Shown in pieces: positions 27,355 to 36,995 of a DNA stretch of 64,000 bases. Where the stretch lies: contig NZ_HE997626.1 in the NCBI RefSeq assembly GCF_000312385.1, positions 1,790,791-1,854,790 on the forward strand. Direction: 5' to 3'. The notes under the pieces were generated by a model. The model ran no database searches, was not told the DNA's origin, and saw only the letters and a program-made list of their open reading frames with translations. This DNA comes from Tsukamurella sp. 1534. Lineage in GTDB: Bacteria > Actinomycetota > Actinomycetes > Mycobacteriales > Mycobacteriaceae. Each line of letters opens with the position of its first letter. Within the stretch, counting starts at the first letter, position 1. Made by a program: the position numbers and the translations under genes.

Positions 27355-29472
27355 ATGGCCGAGAGCGCTGAGCGATCCCCGAAGACCAGCAGCATCTACA
27401 TCGCCTCCCCGGAGGGGGACACCGGCAAGTCCACCATCGCGCTGGGCGCGATGAACCTGCTCACCTCGACGGGGTGGACCATCGGCGTCTTCCGGCCCGT
27501 TCCACGCTCCTGGGGCGGGCAGCGGGATTACATCCTGGAGCTGCTCATCGAGCAGGCCACCGCGGAGCTGGATTACGACGAGTGCGTGGGCGTCTCGTAC
27601 GACCAGGTGCACGAGGACCCGGACGCGGCGATCGCGGAGATCGTGAGCAGATTCCACGCCGTCGCCGACAAATGCGACTTCGTGCTGGTCCTCGGCTCGG
27701 ACTACACCGACGTCACGACACCCACCGAGCTGTCGTTCAACGCCCGGATCGCGGCGAACCTCGGATCGTCGATCCTCCTGGCGGTCAAGGCCCTCGACCG
27801 CACGCCCGAGCAGGTCGTGTCGGTCGCCGAGCAGTCGATGGCGGAGATCAAGGCGAACCACGCCCACACCGCGTCGATCATCGCCAACCGGTGCAACCCC
27901 GACCGCCTCGACGCCGTCTGCGACGCGCTCAAGGCGGACACGGGGCTCCCGGTGTGGGTGCTGCCCGAGGAGCCGGTCCTCACCGCCCCCACCGTCGGTG
28001 AGCTGATGGAGGCGATGGAGGGGAAGCTGCTCTGGGGCGACCCGGAGTTGTTGTCGCGCGAGGCGATGGACGTCCTCGTCGCGGGCATGACGGCCGAGCA
28101 CAGCCTGGAACGGGTCACCGAGGGCGTCGCGGTGATCGCCCCCGGCGACCGCTCCGAGGTGCTGCTCGCGATGGTGACGGCGCACCGCGCCAACGGATTC
28201 CCCTCGCTCGCCGGGATCATCCTCAACGGCGGCTATGCGCCGCATCCGATGACCGCGGCGCTGGTGGACGGGCTCCGGCCCAGCCTGCCCATCGTGTCGG
28301 TGCCGCACGGCACCTTCGAGACCGCCCGGATCGCCGCGGAGACCCGCGGCCGCGTAGGGCCCGGTTCCGAACGCAAGGTGGACCTCGCGATCGCGCTCAC
28401 CGAGAAGTACGTGGTGTCGGCGGATCTGCTGGAGGCGCTGCAGGTCTCGAACCCCGGCGTCGTGACGCCGCAGATGTTCGAGTACGACCTCATCGCGCGC
28501 GCTCGGGCCGATCGCAAGCGGATCGTGCTGCCCGAGGGCGGTGACGACCGCATCCTGCGCGCCGCCGGCCGGCTCCTGCAACGCGAGGTCGCCGATCTGA
28601 CCATCCTGGGACAGGAGTCCAAGGTGCGCGCCCGCGCGGCCGAACTCGGCGTGGACCTGGGCGACACCGACGTCATCGACCCGGCGCGGGCCGGCGCCCT
28701 CGTCGAGAAGTTCGCGCAGACCTACTACGAGCTGCGCAAGCACAAGGGAATGACGCTCGAACGCGCCGCCGAGGCCGTCGTCGACGTGAGCTACTTCGGC
28801 ACGATGATGGTGCACCTGGGCATGGCCGACGGGATGGTCTCCGGCGCCGCGCACACCACGGCGCACACCATCCGCCCGTCGTTCGAGATCATCAAGACCA
28901 AGCCCGGTGTCTCGACGGTGTCGTCCATCTTCCTGATGTGCCTGGCGGACAAGGTGCTCGCGTACGGCGACTGCGCCGTGGTCCCCGACCCGTCGGAGAC
29001 CCAGCTGGCGGACATCGCGATCTCCTCCGCCCAGACCGCCGCCCAGTTCGGGATCGACCCGCGGGTGGCGATGCTGTCCTACTCCACCGGCGAGTCCGGC
29101 ACCGGTGCCGACGTGGACAAGGTGCGTGCCGCCACCGGGCTGGTCCGCGACCGCGCCCCGGAACTGTTGGTGGAGGGCCCGATCCAGTACGACGCCGCCG
29201 TCGATCCCGGCGTCGCCGCCTCGAAGATGCCGGACTCCCCGGTGGCCGGCAAGGCCACGGTTCTGGTGTTCCCGGACCTCAACACGGGCAACAACACGTA
29301 CAAGGCCGTGCAGCGTTCCGCGGGCGCGGTCGCGATCGGACCCGTTCTGCAGGGCCTCAACGCCCCGATCAACGACCTCTCCCGCGGGGCGCTGGTCGAG
29401 GACATCGTCAACACCGTGGCGATCACGGCCATCCAGGCGCAGGCCTTCGCGGCGGAGAGGAGCCGGACATGA
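27355..29472 (+). CDS. pta: Phosphate acetyltransferase
   Basis: Interconverts acetyl-CoA and acetyl phosphate; with AckA it forms the acetate overflow/assimilation pathway. It is the long three-domain form (705 residues). An N-terminal BioD-like P-loop domain has [15 protein letters not shown], a DRTGG domain spans about 210-350, and a C-terminal PTA/PTB catalytic domain begins near 370 ([19 protein letters not shown]). The ATG at 27355 is preceded by GATAGT 7 nt upstream, a weaker version of the leaderless pattern, and lies 24 bp after fgd. The stop overlaps ackA as ATGA. Confidence 0.96.
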   Translation: MAESAERSPKTSSIYIASPEGDTGKSTIALGAMNLLTSTGWTIGVFRPVPRSWGGQRDYILELLIEQATAELDYDECVGVSYDQVHEDPDAAIAEIVSRFHAVADKCDFVLVLGSDYTDVTTPTELSFNARIAANLGSSILLAVKALDRTPEQVVSVAEQSMAEIKANHAHTASIIANRCNPDRLDAVCDALKADTGLPVWVLPEEPVLTAPTVGELMEAMEGKLLWGDPELLSREAMDVLVAGMTAEHSLERVTEGVAVIAPGDRSEVLLAMVTAHRANGFPSLAGIILNGGYAPHPMTAALVDGLRPSLPIVSVPHGTFETARIAAETRGRVGPGSERKVDLAIALTEKYVVSADLLEALQVSNPGVVTPQMFEYDLIARARADRKRIVLPEGGDDRILRAAGRLLQREVADLTILGQESKVRARAAELGVDLGDTDVIDPARAGALVEKFAQTYYELRKHKGMTLERAAEAVVDVSYFGTMMVHLGMADGMVSGAAHTTAHTIRPSFEIIKTKPGVSTVSSIFLMCLADKVLAYGDCAVVPDPSETQLADIAISSAQTAAQFGIDPRVAMLSYSTGESGTGADVDKVRAATGLVRDRAPELLVEGPIQYDAAVDPGVAASKMPDSPVAGKATVLVFPDLNTGNNTYKAVQRSAGAVAIGPVLQGLNAPINDLSRGALVEDIVNTVAITAIQAQAFAAERSRT

Positions 29473-30626
29473 GCGGAGTGGCGGGGGCGGTGCTCGTCCT
29501 CAATTCGGGTTCGTCATCGCTCAAATATCAACTGCTGCACCCGGAGACGGGGGAGGTGGTGCACGGGGGCATCGTCGAGCGGATCGGCGAGACCGACGTC
29601 CCGGACCACAAGGCGGCCCTGCGTCTGGTGTTCGACGAGTTCGCCGAGCGCGGCCTCGACCTCCAGGCCGGCGCGGGCGGCCCCGACGGGCTCGCCGCCG
29701 TCGGCCACCGCGTGGTGCACGGCGGCCGGACCTTCCACTCGCCCACACTGATCGACGACTTCGTCCTCTCCGAGATCCGCCGCCTCAGCTCCCTCGCCCC
29801 GCTGCACAACCCCGCGAACGCGCAGGGCATCGAGGTGGCCCGTGAGCTGCTCCCCGAAGTCAAGCAGGTGGCGGTGTTCGACACCGCCTTCTTCTTCGAC
29901 CTGCCGGCGGCGGCCGCGACCTATGCGATCGACCGCGAGCTCGCGGAGGAACACGGCCTGCGGCGCTACGGATTCCACGGCACATCGCACCAGTACGTGT
30001 CCGCGCGGGCGGCGGCGTTCCTCGGGAAACCCGACGCCGACGTGAACCAGATCGTGCTGCACCTCGGTAACGGCGCTTCGGCGTCGGCCGTGCGGGGCGG
30101 CCGCGCCGTGGACACCTCGATGGGGCTCACGCCGCTCGAGGGTCTCGTGATGGGCACCCGCACCGGCGACATCGATCCCGGCCTGGTGCTGCACCTCGGC
30201 CGCTCGCTGGGCATGTCCATCGACGAGATCGACGACCTGCTCAACCGCCGATCGGGCCTCAAGGGCCTCGCCGGCGAGAACGACTTCCGCGCCCTGGGCG
30301 CCCTCATCGACCAGGGGGACGAGCACGCGAAGCTCGCCTACGACGTGTACATCCACCGCCTGCGCCGATACGTGGGTGCCTACCTGGTGGACCTCGGCGG
30401 CGTCGACGCCATCACCTTCACCGCCGGCGTGGGCGAGAACGCCGCGCAGGTCCGGGCCGACGCCCTGGCCGGGCTCGAACGGTTCGGCATCGTCGTCGAT
30501 CCCGAGCGCAACGCCGTGCGATCCGGTGAGCCCCGGCGGATCTCGCCCGACGGCGCCCCCGTCGCGGTGCTGGTGGTGCCCACCAACGAGGAACTGGCGA
30601 TAGCCCGCGACGCGGCGGCCGTCTGA
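29469..30626 (+). CDS. ackA: Acetate kinase
   Basis: Converts acetyl phosphate + ADP to acetate + ATP, reversibly. It is 385 residues of the ASKHA fold, with the N-terminal phosphate motif [15 protein letters not shown], the active-site stretch [20 protein letters not shown] and the C-terminal FTAGVGENA. It starts inside the pta stop (ATGA). Its own stop shares one base with the start of the downstream cyclase (TGATG), so pta-ackA-cyclase form a coupled unit. In M. tuberculosis ackA is followed directly by convergent pknG, so the downstream neighbour here is different. Confidence 0.97.
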   Translation: MSGVAGAVLVLNSGSSSLKYQLLHPETGEVVHGGIVERIGETDVPDHKAALRLVFDEFAERGLDLQAGAGGPDGLAAVGHRVVHGGRTFHSPTLIDDFVLSEIRRLSSLAPLHNPANAQGIEVARELLPEVKQVAVFDTAFFFDLPAAAATYAIDRELAEEHGLRRYGFHGTSHQYVSARAAAFLGKPDADVNQIVLHLGNGASASAVRGGRAVDTSMGLTPLEGLVMGTRTGDIDPGLVLHLGRSLGMSIDEIDDLLNRRSGLKGLAGENDFRALGALIDQGDEHAKLAYDVYIHRLRRYVGAYLVDLGGVDAITFTAGVGENAAQVRADALAGLERFGIVVDPERNAVRSGEPRRISPDGAPVAVLVVPTNEELAIARDAAAV

Positions 30627-32197
30627 TGCCGCTGGGGCACCACGCCCCGGGTGGAGCGGAGCCGGACGACGGGGGAGGCGACTACGGATCGCCCCTCCTC
30701 GGCAACCGCGACGAGGACGGCGTGAGCCGCCGCAACCGCACCATCGTGCTGATGATCGCCAGCATGTCGATCGCCACCGTGCTCGGCGCCGGGTACGGCG
30801 CGATGCTCATCATGGTCGGGATACCCGAACCGTCCGTGCGAGAGCCGGGCCTGCACGAGATCAACGCGCTGTGGATGCCGCTGTACGTCGCCGTCGGCTT
30901 CGCGTTCGGGCACGCCGTCGAGACCTGGACCGTGTTCCGCACGCTGCGCTGGGTGGGCGGCACCGAACCGCCCACCGAGGAGGAGGCGCGAGCGACCCTG
31001 GCCCTGCCCAGCGGCATGTACCGGTTCCACCTGGTCAACTGGGTGGTCGCGGCCGTCGTGTTCGGCGTGGTCTACGGGAACTACGACGTGGCGCTCGTCC
31101 CCAAGGTGTCGCTCGTGGTGCTCGGTGCGGGCCTGGTGACCTCCGGCATCACGATGCTGCTCGCCGAGTTCTGCCTGCGGCCCGTGACCGCGATCGTGCT
31201 GCAGACGTACCGGCCCACACCCCGGCACCAGAGCCTGCAGGGCAGGTCGCTGGGCCTGTGGATGCTCGGCTCGGGACTGCCGATGCTCGGTGTGGTCCTC
31301 GTGGGTGTGTTCGCGCTGTTCGAGCCCGCTGCCACCACCGGCGGCGTCGCGATCGGCGCCGCGGCGCTCGCCGGCGGCGGCATCGTCTCCGGGTCGGTGC
31401 TCAACCTGCTCGGCGTCTCCCGCGTCTCCGGGCCGGTGCGCAGCGTGACCGCCGCGATGCGGCGGGTCAGTGAAGGCAGGTACGACACCGAGGTCGTGGT
31501 CTACGACGGCACCACCCTCGGGGACCTGCAGTCCGGCTTCAACCAGATGGCCGCGGGCCTGCGCGAGCGCGAGCGGGTGCGCGACCTCTACGCCCGCCAG
31601 GTCGGCGAGCAGGTGGCCCGCGCGACCATCGAATCCGAGCCGGAGCTCGGCGGCGTCGAGCAGCGGGTCGCGGTGATCTTCATCGACCTCGTCGGGTCCA
31701 CCGCGCTGGCGGCGGAGCGGCCGGCCACCGAGGTCGTGCAGATCCTCAACCGGTTCTGCGGGGTCGTGGTCGCGGAGGTGAACAGCCGTGGCGGCCTGGT
31801 GAACAAGTTCGAGGGCGACGCGGTGCTCGCGATCTTCGGCACCCCGACCCAGCTGACCGATCCCGCGGGGGCCGCGCTCGCCGCGGCGCGGGCCATGATG
31901 CAGCGGCTCGCGCGTGAGGTCCCCGAGGTCCGCGCGGGGTGCGGCGTCACCTACGGCACGGTCGTCGCGGGGTACGTGGGTGCGGCGGACCGCTTCGAGT
32001 ACACCGTGATCGGCGACCCGGTCAACGAGGCGTCCCGGCTGTCCACCCAGGCGAAGGCGGACCCGACGGTGCCGTGGGCGTCGGCCCCGGCGATCTTCGC
32101 CGCGGTGCCCGCGGAGCGCCGCAACTGGCGCGTCGGGCCCACCGAGGTTCTGCGGGGCCGGAACGAGCCGACCCGGATGTACCTGGCCGTGCGCTGA
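30626..32197 (+). CDS. Membrane class III adenylate cyclase with HAMP domain
   Basis: Makes cAMP from ATP. It is 523 residues with about six N-terminal transmembrane helices (residues 40-270), a HAMP linker (RVSGPVRSVTAAMRRVSEG) and a C-terminal cyclase domain (about 345-520). Both metal-binding Asp residues are present (FIDLVGST and KFEGDAVLAIF), with the adenine-selecting Lys in NKFEGD, a matching Asp in VIGDPVNE and the transition-state Asn/Arg in NEASRL. It should therefore be an active adenylate cyclase of the Rv1318c/Rv3645 type. The start overlaps the ackA stop by one base, coupling cAMP synthesis to acetate-pathway expression. Confidence 0.93.
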   Translation: MPLGHHAPGGAEPDDGGGDYGSPLLGNRDEDGVSRRNRTIVLMIASMSIATVLGAGYGAMLIMVGIPEPSVREPGLHEINALWMPLYVAVGFAFGHAVETWTVFRTLRWVGGTEPPTEEEARATLALPSGMYRFHLVNWVVAAVVFGVVYGNYDVALVPKVSLVVLGAGLVTSGITMLLAEFCLRPVTAIVLQTYRPTPRHQSLQGRSLGLWMLGSGLPMLGVVLVGVFALFEPAATTGGVAIGAAALAGGGIVSGSVLNLLGVSRVSGPVRSVTAAMRRVSEGRYDTEVVVYDGTTLGDLQSGFNQMAAGLRERERVRDLYARQVGEQVARATIESEPELGGVEQRVAVIFIDLVGSTALAAERPATEVVQILNRFCGVVVAEVNSRGGLVNKFEGDAVLAIFGTPTQLTDPAGAALAAARAMMQRLAREVPEVRAGCGVTYGTVVAGYVGAADRFEYTVIGDPVNEASRLSTQAKADPTVPWASAPAIFAAVPAERRNWRVGPTEVLRGRNEPTRMYLAVR

Positions 32198-32262
32198 CGG
32201 TCCGCCGGAAGGCGGCGGACCGTCGACCCCGGTGCGGGACCGCCGACGGTGCGCCGGGGGTC
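32196..32262. terminator. Double hairpin between convergent genes
   Basis: First hairpin: 11-bp arms at 32196-32206 and 32214-32224 (GACGGTCCGCC / GGCGGACCGTC, 7-nt loop), starting at the cyclase stop. A second, bulged GC-rich hairpin lies at about 32225-32262 (CCCCGGTGC / GCGCCGGGGG). There is no U-tract. The position between convergent stops suggests a bidirectional terminator. Confidence 0.5.
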
Positions 32263-33184
32263 AGGCGAAGGCGGGGAGCTTCGGCGGCAGGTTCTTCAGG
32301 ACCCAGTCGATCGTGACCGGGTTGGGCATGGACATCGCGTTGCCCAGTGACTTGTCGATCGTGGCCACCCTGTTCTCCCGGCTCACCTTCAGCGAGCGGA
32401 ACGCGGTGTCGTCCGCCTGCTTGGTGCCGTAGTCGAGGTAGACGAGCGCATCGAGGTCCAGGAGGGACAGGTTCTCCGCCGACACGGTCGCGTAGAAGGT
32501 GCCGCCCGGAACCCGCGACGAGAGCGTCTCGGGCAGCGTGAAGCCGAGCATCGTGAGCACCTGGCCGCGGCCGTCCGTCGTGGAGTACACGTAGAAGCCC
32601 CCGTCGGACATGGGGAGCACGGTGGCCGCGGACTTGCCCCGGTACTGCGGATGCGCGTCCTTGGCCGCGGTGATGGCACCCTCGGTCTTGGACACCAGCG
32701 CTTCGCCCTCCTCGGCCTTGCCGACGCCGGACGCGATGGTGCGCACCTGCTTCTCCCACGGCACGCCCCACGCCTGGGAGTCCGCGGGCCGCCGCACGAC
32801 GGGGGCGATCGACTCGAGCTTCTTGAAGGTCTCCTCGTCGAAGCCCGAGTTGACCGCGACGATGAGGTCCGGCCGCGCCGCCGCCAGCTTCTCCATGGCC
32901 TTGGTGTCCACCTGGCTGCTGGTGCCCAGCAGCATCTCGGGGTTCGCGCCCTTGAGCAGCGGCTTGGACCACTCGCCGACGGGCTCCTTCGCGTCCTGCG
33001 CCCAGGGCGCCACGAGGACGGGGGTGACACCCAGCGCCAGCAGGGTGTCGACGTCTCCGAGCCCCAGCGAGGCGACGCGTTTCGGTGCGCCGCTGGAGGA
33101 TTCGGCGGAGTCGGAACCGCCGGACCCGCACGCGGTGAGGGTGAGAGTGACCAGGATCGCGAGGATCGTCGCGAGAGAACGCAT
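32261..33184 (-). CDS. Iron-siderophore ABC transporter substrate-binding lipoprotein
   Basis: Periplasmic-binding-protein family (FhuD/FepB type) lipoprotein of 307 residues. The signal peptide ends with a lipobox (TLTLTACG, Cys near residue 19). The TroA-like fold follows with the ends VASLGLGDVDTLLALGVTPV and DLDALVYLDYG. It captures ferric siderophore for the divergently transcribed FecCD permeases and ATPase. The ATG at 33184 has GGAAGGGG 6 nt upstream. A DtxR/IdeR-like box lies in the 43-bp intergenic region. The siderophore type is not predictable from sequence. Confidence 0.92.
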   Translation of the reverse strand: MRSLATILAILVTLTLTACGSGGSDSAESSSGAPKRVASLGLGDVDTLLALGVTPVLVAPWAQDAKEPVGEWSKPLLKGANPEMLLGTSSQVDTKAMEKLAAARPDLIVAVNSGFDEETFKKLESIAPVVRRPADSQAWGVPWEKQVRTIASGVGKAEEGEALVSKTEGAITAAKDAHPQYRGKSAATVLPMSDGGFYVYSTTDGRGQVLTMLGFTLPETLSSRVPGGTFYATVSAENLSLLDLDALVYLDYGTKQADDTAFRSLKVSRENRVATIDKSLGNAMSMPNPVTIDWVLKNLPPKLPAFA

Positions 33185-33203
33185 GCCGCCCCTTCCGTTG
33201 AGC

Positions 33204-33222
33204 GAAGGGCAGCCTATCATTA
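33204..33222. promoter_or_regulatory. DtxR/IdeR-like iron box
   Basis: The minus-strand sequence TAATGATAGGCTGCCCTTC resembles the IdeR/DtxR consensus TTAGGTTAGGCTAACCTAA, with the ATAGGCT core intact and about 12 of 19 positions matching. It lies between the divergent binding-protein and permease genes and overlaps the permease -10, where iron-loaded IdeR would repress both. Confidence 0.5.
33215..33220 (+). promoter_or_regulatory. Predicted -10 of a leaderless FecCD permease transcript
   Basis: TATCAT, 7 nt before the permease ATG at 33228, inside the iron-box candidate. Confidence 0.45.
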
Positions 33223-33227
33223 CGTGG

Positions 33228-34331
33228 ATGACCGCAGTAACCACTGAAGAAGCCGGGCCCGGCGCGGTGCCGCCGGGCGGGCCGGCGTCGCTCGCCGGTG
33301 TCGCGCGCCGCCGGCGACGCGTGATCGGCCTCGTGCTGCTCCTGGCGCTGCTCGCGGTCACCGTGATCGCGTCGCTCGCGATCGGCTCCCGGAGCCTGGC
33401 GCCGTCCGACGTGTGGGCGGGCCTCACCCACAGTTACACGACGGGGGCCGACCAGGGCGACCCGCGGCTCAACGAGGCCGCGATCATCGTGCAGACGCTG
33501 CGCGTGCCGCGCACCCTCCTCGCGCTGCTCGCCGGAGCCGCGCTCGCGGTGGCCGGCGCCCTCATCCAGGGGCACACGCGCAACCCCATCGCCGACCCCG
33601 GCATCCTGGGCCTCACCTGGGGCGCGGCGTTCGCCGTGGTGTGCGCGACGTTCATCGGCGGCCTCACCGCGCCGGTCCAGTACGTGTGGTTCGCGTTCCT
33701 CGGTGCGGGCGTCGCCGCCGTCGTGGTGTTCGGCCTGTCGAGCATCGGCAACGGCGTGCGGTCGCCGCTCACCCTGGTACTCGCCGGCACGGGCGTGAGC
33801 TTCTTCCTCAGCGCCATGACCACGGGCATCGCGCTCAACGACAACCAGTCGCTGGACACGCTGCGGTTCTGGAACGCGGGCGCCGTGGTCGGCCGCGGAT
33901 ACGACGTGATTCTCACGGTGGCGCCGTTCATCGTGATCGGCCTGCTGCTCGCACTCGCCAACGGGCCCGCCGTGAACCTGCTCAACATGGGCGACGACGT
34001 GGCCAAGGGGCTGGGCCTCAACATCAACCTGGCGCGCACCGTCGGCATCGGCGCCGTGACACTGCTGGTGGGCGCCGCCACCGCCGCGTGCGGCAGCATC
34101 TCCTTCCTCGGCCTCATGGTCCCGCACATCGCGCGGTTCTTCACCGGGCCGGACTACCGCTGGCTGCTGCCGTTCTCGGCGCTGCTCGGTGCCTGGCTCC
34201 TGCTGGCCGCCGACATCGTGGGCCGCGTCGTGGCCCGCCCCGGCGAGTTGGAGGTCGGCATCGTGGTGGCCCTGGTGGGCGCGCCCTTCTTCGTGGCCCT
34301 GGTCTGGTGGCGGAAGGCGGTCCGGGTATGA
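33228..34331 (+). CDS. FecCD-family iron-siderophore permease, first subunit
   Basis: Inner-membrane permease of a siderophore importer, 367 residues and nine to ten transmembrane helices. Family motifs include RVPRTLLALLAGAALAVAG, QGHTRNPIADPGILG and GSISFLGLMVPHIARF. The ATG at 33228 is preferred because of the leaderless-type TATCAT 7 nt upstream. The stop overlaps the second permease (ATGA). It forms a heterodimer with that subunit, and the binding protein is divergent. Likely induced by iron limitation (iron box). Confidence 0.94.
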   Translation: MTAVTTEEAGPGAVPPGGPASLAGVARRRRRVIGLVLLLALLAVTVIASLAIGSRSLAPSDVWAGLTHSYTTGADQGDPRLNEAAIIVQTLRVPRTLLALLAGAALAVAGALIQGHTRNPIADPGILGLTWGAAFAVVCATFIGGLTAPVQYVWFAFLGAGVAAVVVFGLSSIGNGVRSPLTLVLAGTGVSFFLSAMTTGIALNDNQSLDTLRFWNAGAVVGRGYDVILTVAPFIVIGLLLALANGPAVNLLNMGDDVAKGLGLNINLARTVGIGAVTLLVGAATAACGSISFLGLMVPHIARFFTGPDYRWLLPFSALLGAWLLLAADIVGRVVARPGELEVGIVVALVGAPFFVALVWWRKAVRV

Positions 34332-35425
34332 GCGGCGCAACCCTCGAGAAGCCCGGCCCGGCGACCGGTCTCCCGCCGATCCGGCCGGGCGTGCGGTTCG
34401 GGAACGTCATCTCCTTCGTGTGGCGGCCGCTCCCCGTGGCGGTCACCGCGATCCTCGCGTCCATCGCGTTCGTGGCGTTCTGTGCCAGCATCCGGATGGG
34501 CGAGTTCCCGCTGACCTTCGGCGAAGTGCTCAGCACGCTGATCGGCCGCGGCGATTCGATGACCGAGTTCATCATCATGGACCTGCGCATGCCGCGCGCC
34601 CTCGTCGGCGTCATCGTGGGCGCAGCGCTCGGCATGTCCGGCGCGATCGTGCAGTCCATCGCGCGCAACCCGCTCGCGAGCCCCGACATCCTGGGCATCA
34701 CCCAGGGCGCCGGCGTCGCGGCGGTGTTCCTGGTGACCTCCACCGGCGGGCTCGCGGCGACCCTCAACAACGACGTGGGCCTTCCCATCGTCGCCCTCGC
34801 CGGCGGTCTCGTCACCGGCGCGCTGGTGTACCTGCTCTCCGTTCGCGGCGGCGTCGACGGGATGCGGCTGGTGTTGGTCGGCATCGCGATCACCGCGCTC
34901 ATGCGCGCCCTCATCGACTGGATGCTGGTGCGCGCCGACATCCGCGACGTGGCCCGGGCGCAGGCCTGGCTCGTGGGCTCGCTCGAGGGCCGTGACTGGG
35001 GCGACGTGCGCTCCGCGCTCTACATCGCGCTGCCCGCGGCGATCCTCGCGGTCGGCGCCGCGTTCGCGCTGCGCGCGGTGCAGCTGGGCGACGACGTCGC
35101 CCTGGGCCTCGGCGTGCGTCTCGGGCCCATCCGCCTGCTGCTGTTGCTGGCCGCGGTCCTGCTGGCCGCGGGTGCCGTGTCCGCGGCCGGGCCCATCGCG
35201 TTCGTCGCGCTGGTCTCGCCGCAGATCGCGATGCGGCTGACGAGGTTGCCCTCGCCGCCGCTGGTCCCGTCCGCGCTCATGGGTGCCGCGCTCCTGGTGT
35301 GCGCCGACCTCGTCGCGCGGACCGCGTTCTCCACGTCGATGCCCGTCGGCATCGTCACGGCCGCCGTGGGCGGCCCGTTCCTCGTGTACCTGCTCGTCCG
35401 TCAGAACCTCAAGGGGGCCAAGTGA
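34328..35425 (+). CDS. FecCD-family iron-siderophore permease, second subunit
   Basis: Second permease subunit, 365 residues. It has a Pro-rich cytoplasmic N-terminus of about 35 residues and the FecCD signatures MPRALVGVIVGAALGMSGA, QSIARNPLASPDILG and AAGPIAFVALVSPQIA. It begins inside the stop of the first permease (ATGA) and ends overlapping the ATPase gene (GTGA), so the three are translationally coupled. This layout matches FepD/FepG-type siderophore importers. Confidence 0.94.
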   Translation: MSGATLEKPGPATGLPPIRPGVRFGNVISFVWRPLPVAVTAILASIAFVAFCASIRMGEFPLTFGEVLSTLIGRGDSMTEFIIMDLRMPRALVGVIVGAALGMSGAIVQSIARNPLASPDILGITQGAGVAAVFLVTSTGGLAATLNNDVGLPIVALAGGLVTGALVYLLSVRGGVDGMRLVLVGIAITALMRALIDWMLVRADIRDVARAQAWLVGSLEGRDWGDVRSALYIALPAAILAVGAAFALRAVQLGDDVALGLGVRLGPIRLLLLLAAVLLAAGAVSAAGPIAFVALVSPQIAMRLTRLPSPPLVPSALMGAALLVCADLVARTAFSTSMPVGIVTAAVGGPFLVYLLVRQNLKGAK

Positions 35426-36264
35426 ACCCGGCTGCGACCACCACCGAGACCGCGGCAGGCGCACCGTCGCGCCTGGGCGCCCGGTCCGTGTCCTCGGGCT
35501 ATGGGCACGTCACCGTGCTCGACGGCCTGGACCTCGACATCCCGACCGGCGTGGTCACCACGATCATCGGGCCCAACGGCTGCGGCAAGTCCACGCTCCT
35601 GCGCACCCTGGCGCGCCTGATCAAGCCGAGCTCCGGTCAGGTGGTGCTCGACGGTGACGACATCGCCAAGCTCAAGACCAAGCAGATCGCCACGACGATG
35701 GGCCTGTTGCCGCAGAGCCCGCTCGCCCCCGAGGGGCTGACGGTGGCGGACCTGGTGGCGCGCGGCCGGCACCCGCACCAGAGTTGGCTGCGGCAGTGGA
35801 GCTCCGACGACGCCGAGGTGGTGGACGCCGTGCTCACGCAGACCGGCGTGCGGGACCTGGCCGACCGCGCCGTCGATTCGCTCTCCGGTGGCCAGCGGCA
35901 GCGGGTGTGGATCTCGATGACGCTCGCGCAGGGCACGGACCTGCTATTGCTCGACGAGCCGACCACCTTCCTCGACCTCTCGCACGCGCTCGACGTGCTG
36001 GACCTCGTGGACGAGCTGAGCAGCCAGGGCCGCACCGTGGTGATGGTGCTGCACGACCTGAACCTCGCGATCCGGTACAGCGACCACCTCATCGCGATGC
36101 GCGACGGTGCGGTGGTCGCCCAGGGCGCGCCGTCCGAGGTGATCAGCGAGCAGATGCTCGACGACGTGTTCGGCCTGAAGTCGCAGGTGATCGACGACCC
36201 CGTCGCACCGGGCAGGCCCTGCATCGTGCCCATCGGCACGCGTCGAACCGGGGCGGCCGACTAG
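35422..36264 (+). CDS. Iron-siderophore ABC transporter ATPase
   Basis: ATPase subunit (FepC/FecE type) of the siderophore importer, 280 residues. Walker A is GPNGCGKST, Q-loop LLPQSPLAPEG, signature LSGGQRQRVW, Walker B LLLLDEPTTFLD and switch His VLHDLNLA. The GTG at 35422 overlaps the upstream stop (GTGA) with AAGGGGG as ribosome-binding site. It is the last gene of the importer operon and converges with a TetR gene after 71 bp. Confidence 0.94.
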   Translation: MNPAATTTETAAGAPSRLGARSVSSGYGHVTVLDGLDLDIPTGVVTTIIGPNGCGKSTLLRTLARLIKPSSGQVVLDGDDIAKLKTKQIATTMGLLPQSPLAPEGLTVADLVARGRHPHQSWLRQWSSDDAEVVDAVLTQTGVRDLADRAVDSLSGGQRQRVWISMTLAQGTDLLLLDEPTTFLDLSHALDVLDLVDELSSQGRTVVMVLHDLNLAIRYSDHLIAMRDGAVVAQGAPSEVISEQMLDDVFGLKSQVIDDPVAPGRPCIVPIGTRRTGAAD

Positions 36265-36335
36265 CGCGAACAGTCCGATTGTCCTGCCGGCGTACAGCAT
36301 CGTCGGACTTCGGGCCGCGCGCGGAGGCGGTCGGT

Positions 36336-36902
36336 TCAGGTCGTGACGCCGGCGAGGACGATATCCACGACTCGCTCGATGTGCGTGTCGTCGGCGGTCT
36401 TCGCGCGGGCGACGGTGTGCAGCCAGAGGTCGCCGCCGATCAGGTCGACGATCATCGCCGCGTCCGTCATGTCGGCGAGCTCGCCGCGCGCGTGCGCGCG
36501 CTCGAAGATCACCTGCTCACGCTGGAGGCGGTCGGCGAAGAACGTGCGGGCCGCGTGAGCGGTCGCGGGTCGGTCCGGTAGCGCCGCGAGCGCGGCGGTG
36601 ATGATCCGGCGGGGCTCGTCGTGCGTGAGCAGGCGATTGATCCGCTGTCCGAGCGCAACGAGATCGCCTCGCAGACTGCCGGTATCGGGGATCTCGAAGG
36701 CCAGTTGCGGAGCCTGCAGGAGCGCGTCGGCGAAGACCTCGTCCTTGGTCGCCCACGTGCGGTAGATCGTGGTCTTGTTCACGGCCGCCCGCGCGGCGAT
36801 CGCCTCGACGGTCAGAGCGTCGTATCCGTGCTCGGCGAGCAACTCCAAGGTCGCCGAGAAGATTGCCTCCGCCTTCCGCGGTCGCGATGGAGTCCGGTTC
36901 AC
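36336..36902 (-). CDS. TetR-family repressor of the divergent hydrolase
   Basis: A 188-residue TetR regulator. The helix-turn-helix core is TVEAIAARAAVNKTTIYRTW (about residues 30-49). The C-terminal domain resembles TetR_C_11-type members, though the ligand is unknown. It is divergent from an alpha/beta hydrolase across 99 bp holding two palindromes with the same core. This gives strong context for autoregulation and control of the hydrolase. The ATG at 36902 directly precedes the basic N-terminus MNRTPSRPRK. Confidence 0.92.
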   Translation of the reverse strand: MNRTPSRPRKAEAIFSATLELLAEHGYDALTVEAIAARAAVNKTTIYRTWATKDEVFADALLQAPQLAFEIPDTGSLRGDLVALGQRINRLLTHDEPRRIITAALAALPDRPATAHAARTFFADRLQREQVIFERAHARGELADMTDAAMIVDLIGGDLWLHTVARAKTADDTHIERVVDIVLAGVTT

Positions 36903-36916
36903 GGTCTTGAGGCTAC

Positions 36917-36947
36917 CCGACTATGCAACGGTGCGTTGCATAGTCGG
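36917..36947. promoter_or_regulatory. TetR operator 1
   Basis: Perfect inverted repeat with 14-bp arms and a 3-nt centre, CCGACTATGCAACG-gtg-CGTTGCATAGTCGG in two halves. It lies 14 bp upstream of the TetR start and contains the predicted hydrolase -35 (TTGCAT, 36936-36941). Confidence 0.85.
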
Positions 36948-36962
36948 ATGCGAGTGTGTTAG

Positions 36963-36995
36963 ACCTCCAATGCAACGATCCGTTGCATTGGAGGT
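36963..36995. promoter_or_regulatory. TetR operator 2
   Basis: Perfect inverted repeat with 15-bp arms (36963-36977 and 36981-36995) and a 3-nt centre. It shares the core ATGCAACG-N3-CGTTGCAT with operator 1; centres are 47 bp apart. It overlaps the predicted -10 (TTAGAC, 36959-36964, 17 bp after TTGCAT) and the GGAGG ribosome-binding site of the hydrolase. Confidence 0.85.

Noticed and set aside
26161-28866. Long open frame on the minus strand (about 900 codons) opposite fgd and pta.
   Set aside because: It is the antisense shadow of two clear plus-strand genes in a very GC-rich genome; its protein is low-complexity (Arg, Gly, His, Val-rich) with no recognisable domain.
36265-36335. Terminator hairpin between the importer ATPase and the TetR gene.
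   Set aside because: Only a 7-bp stem (AGTCCGA/TCGGACT) around a loop of about 25 nt is visible, too weak to report as a terminator.
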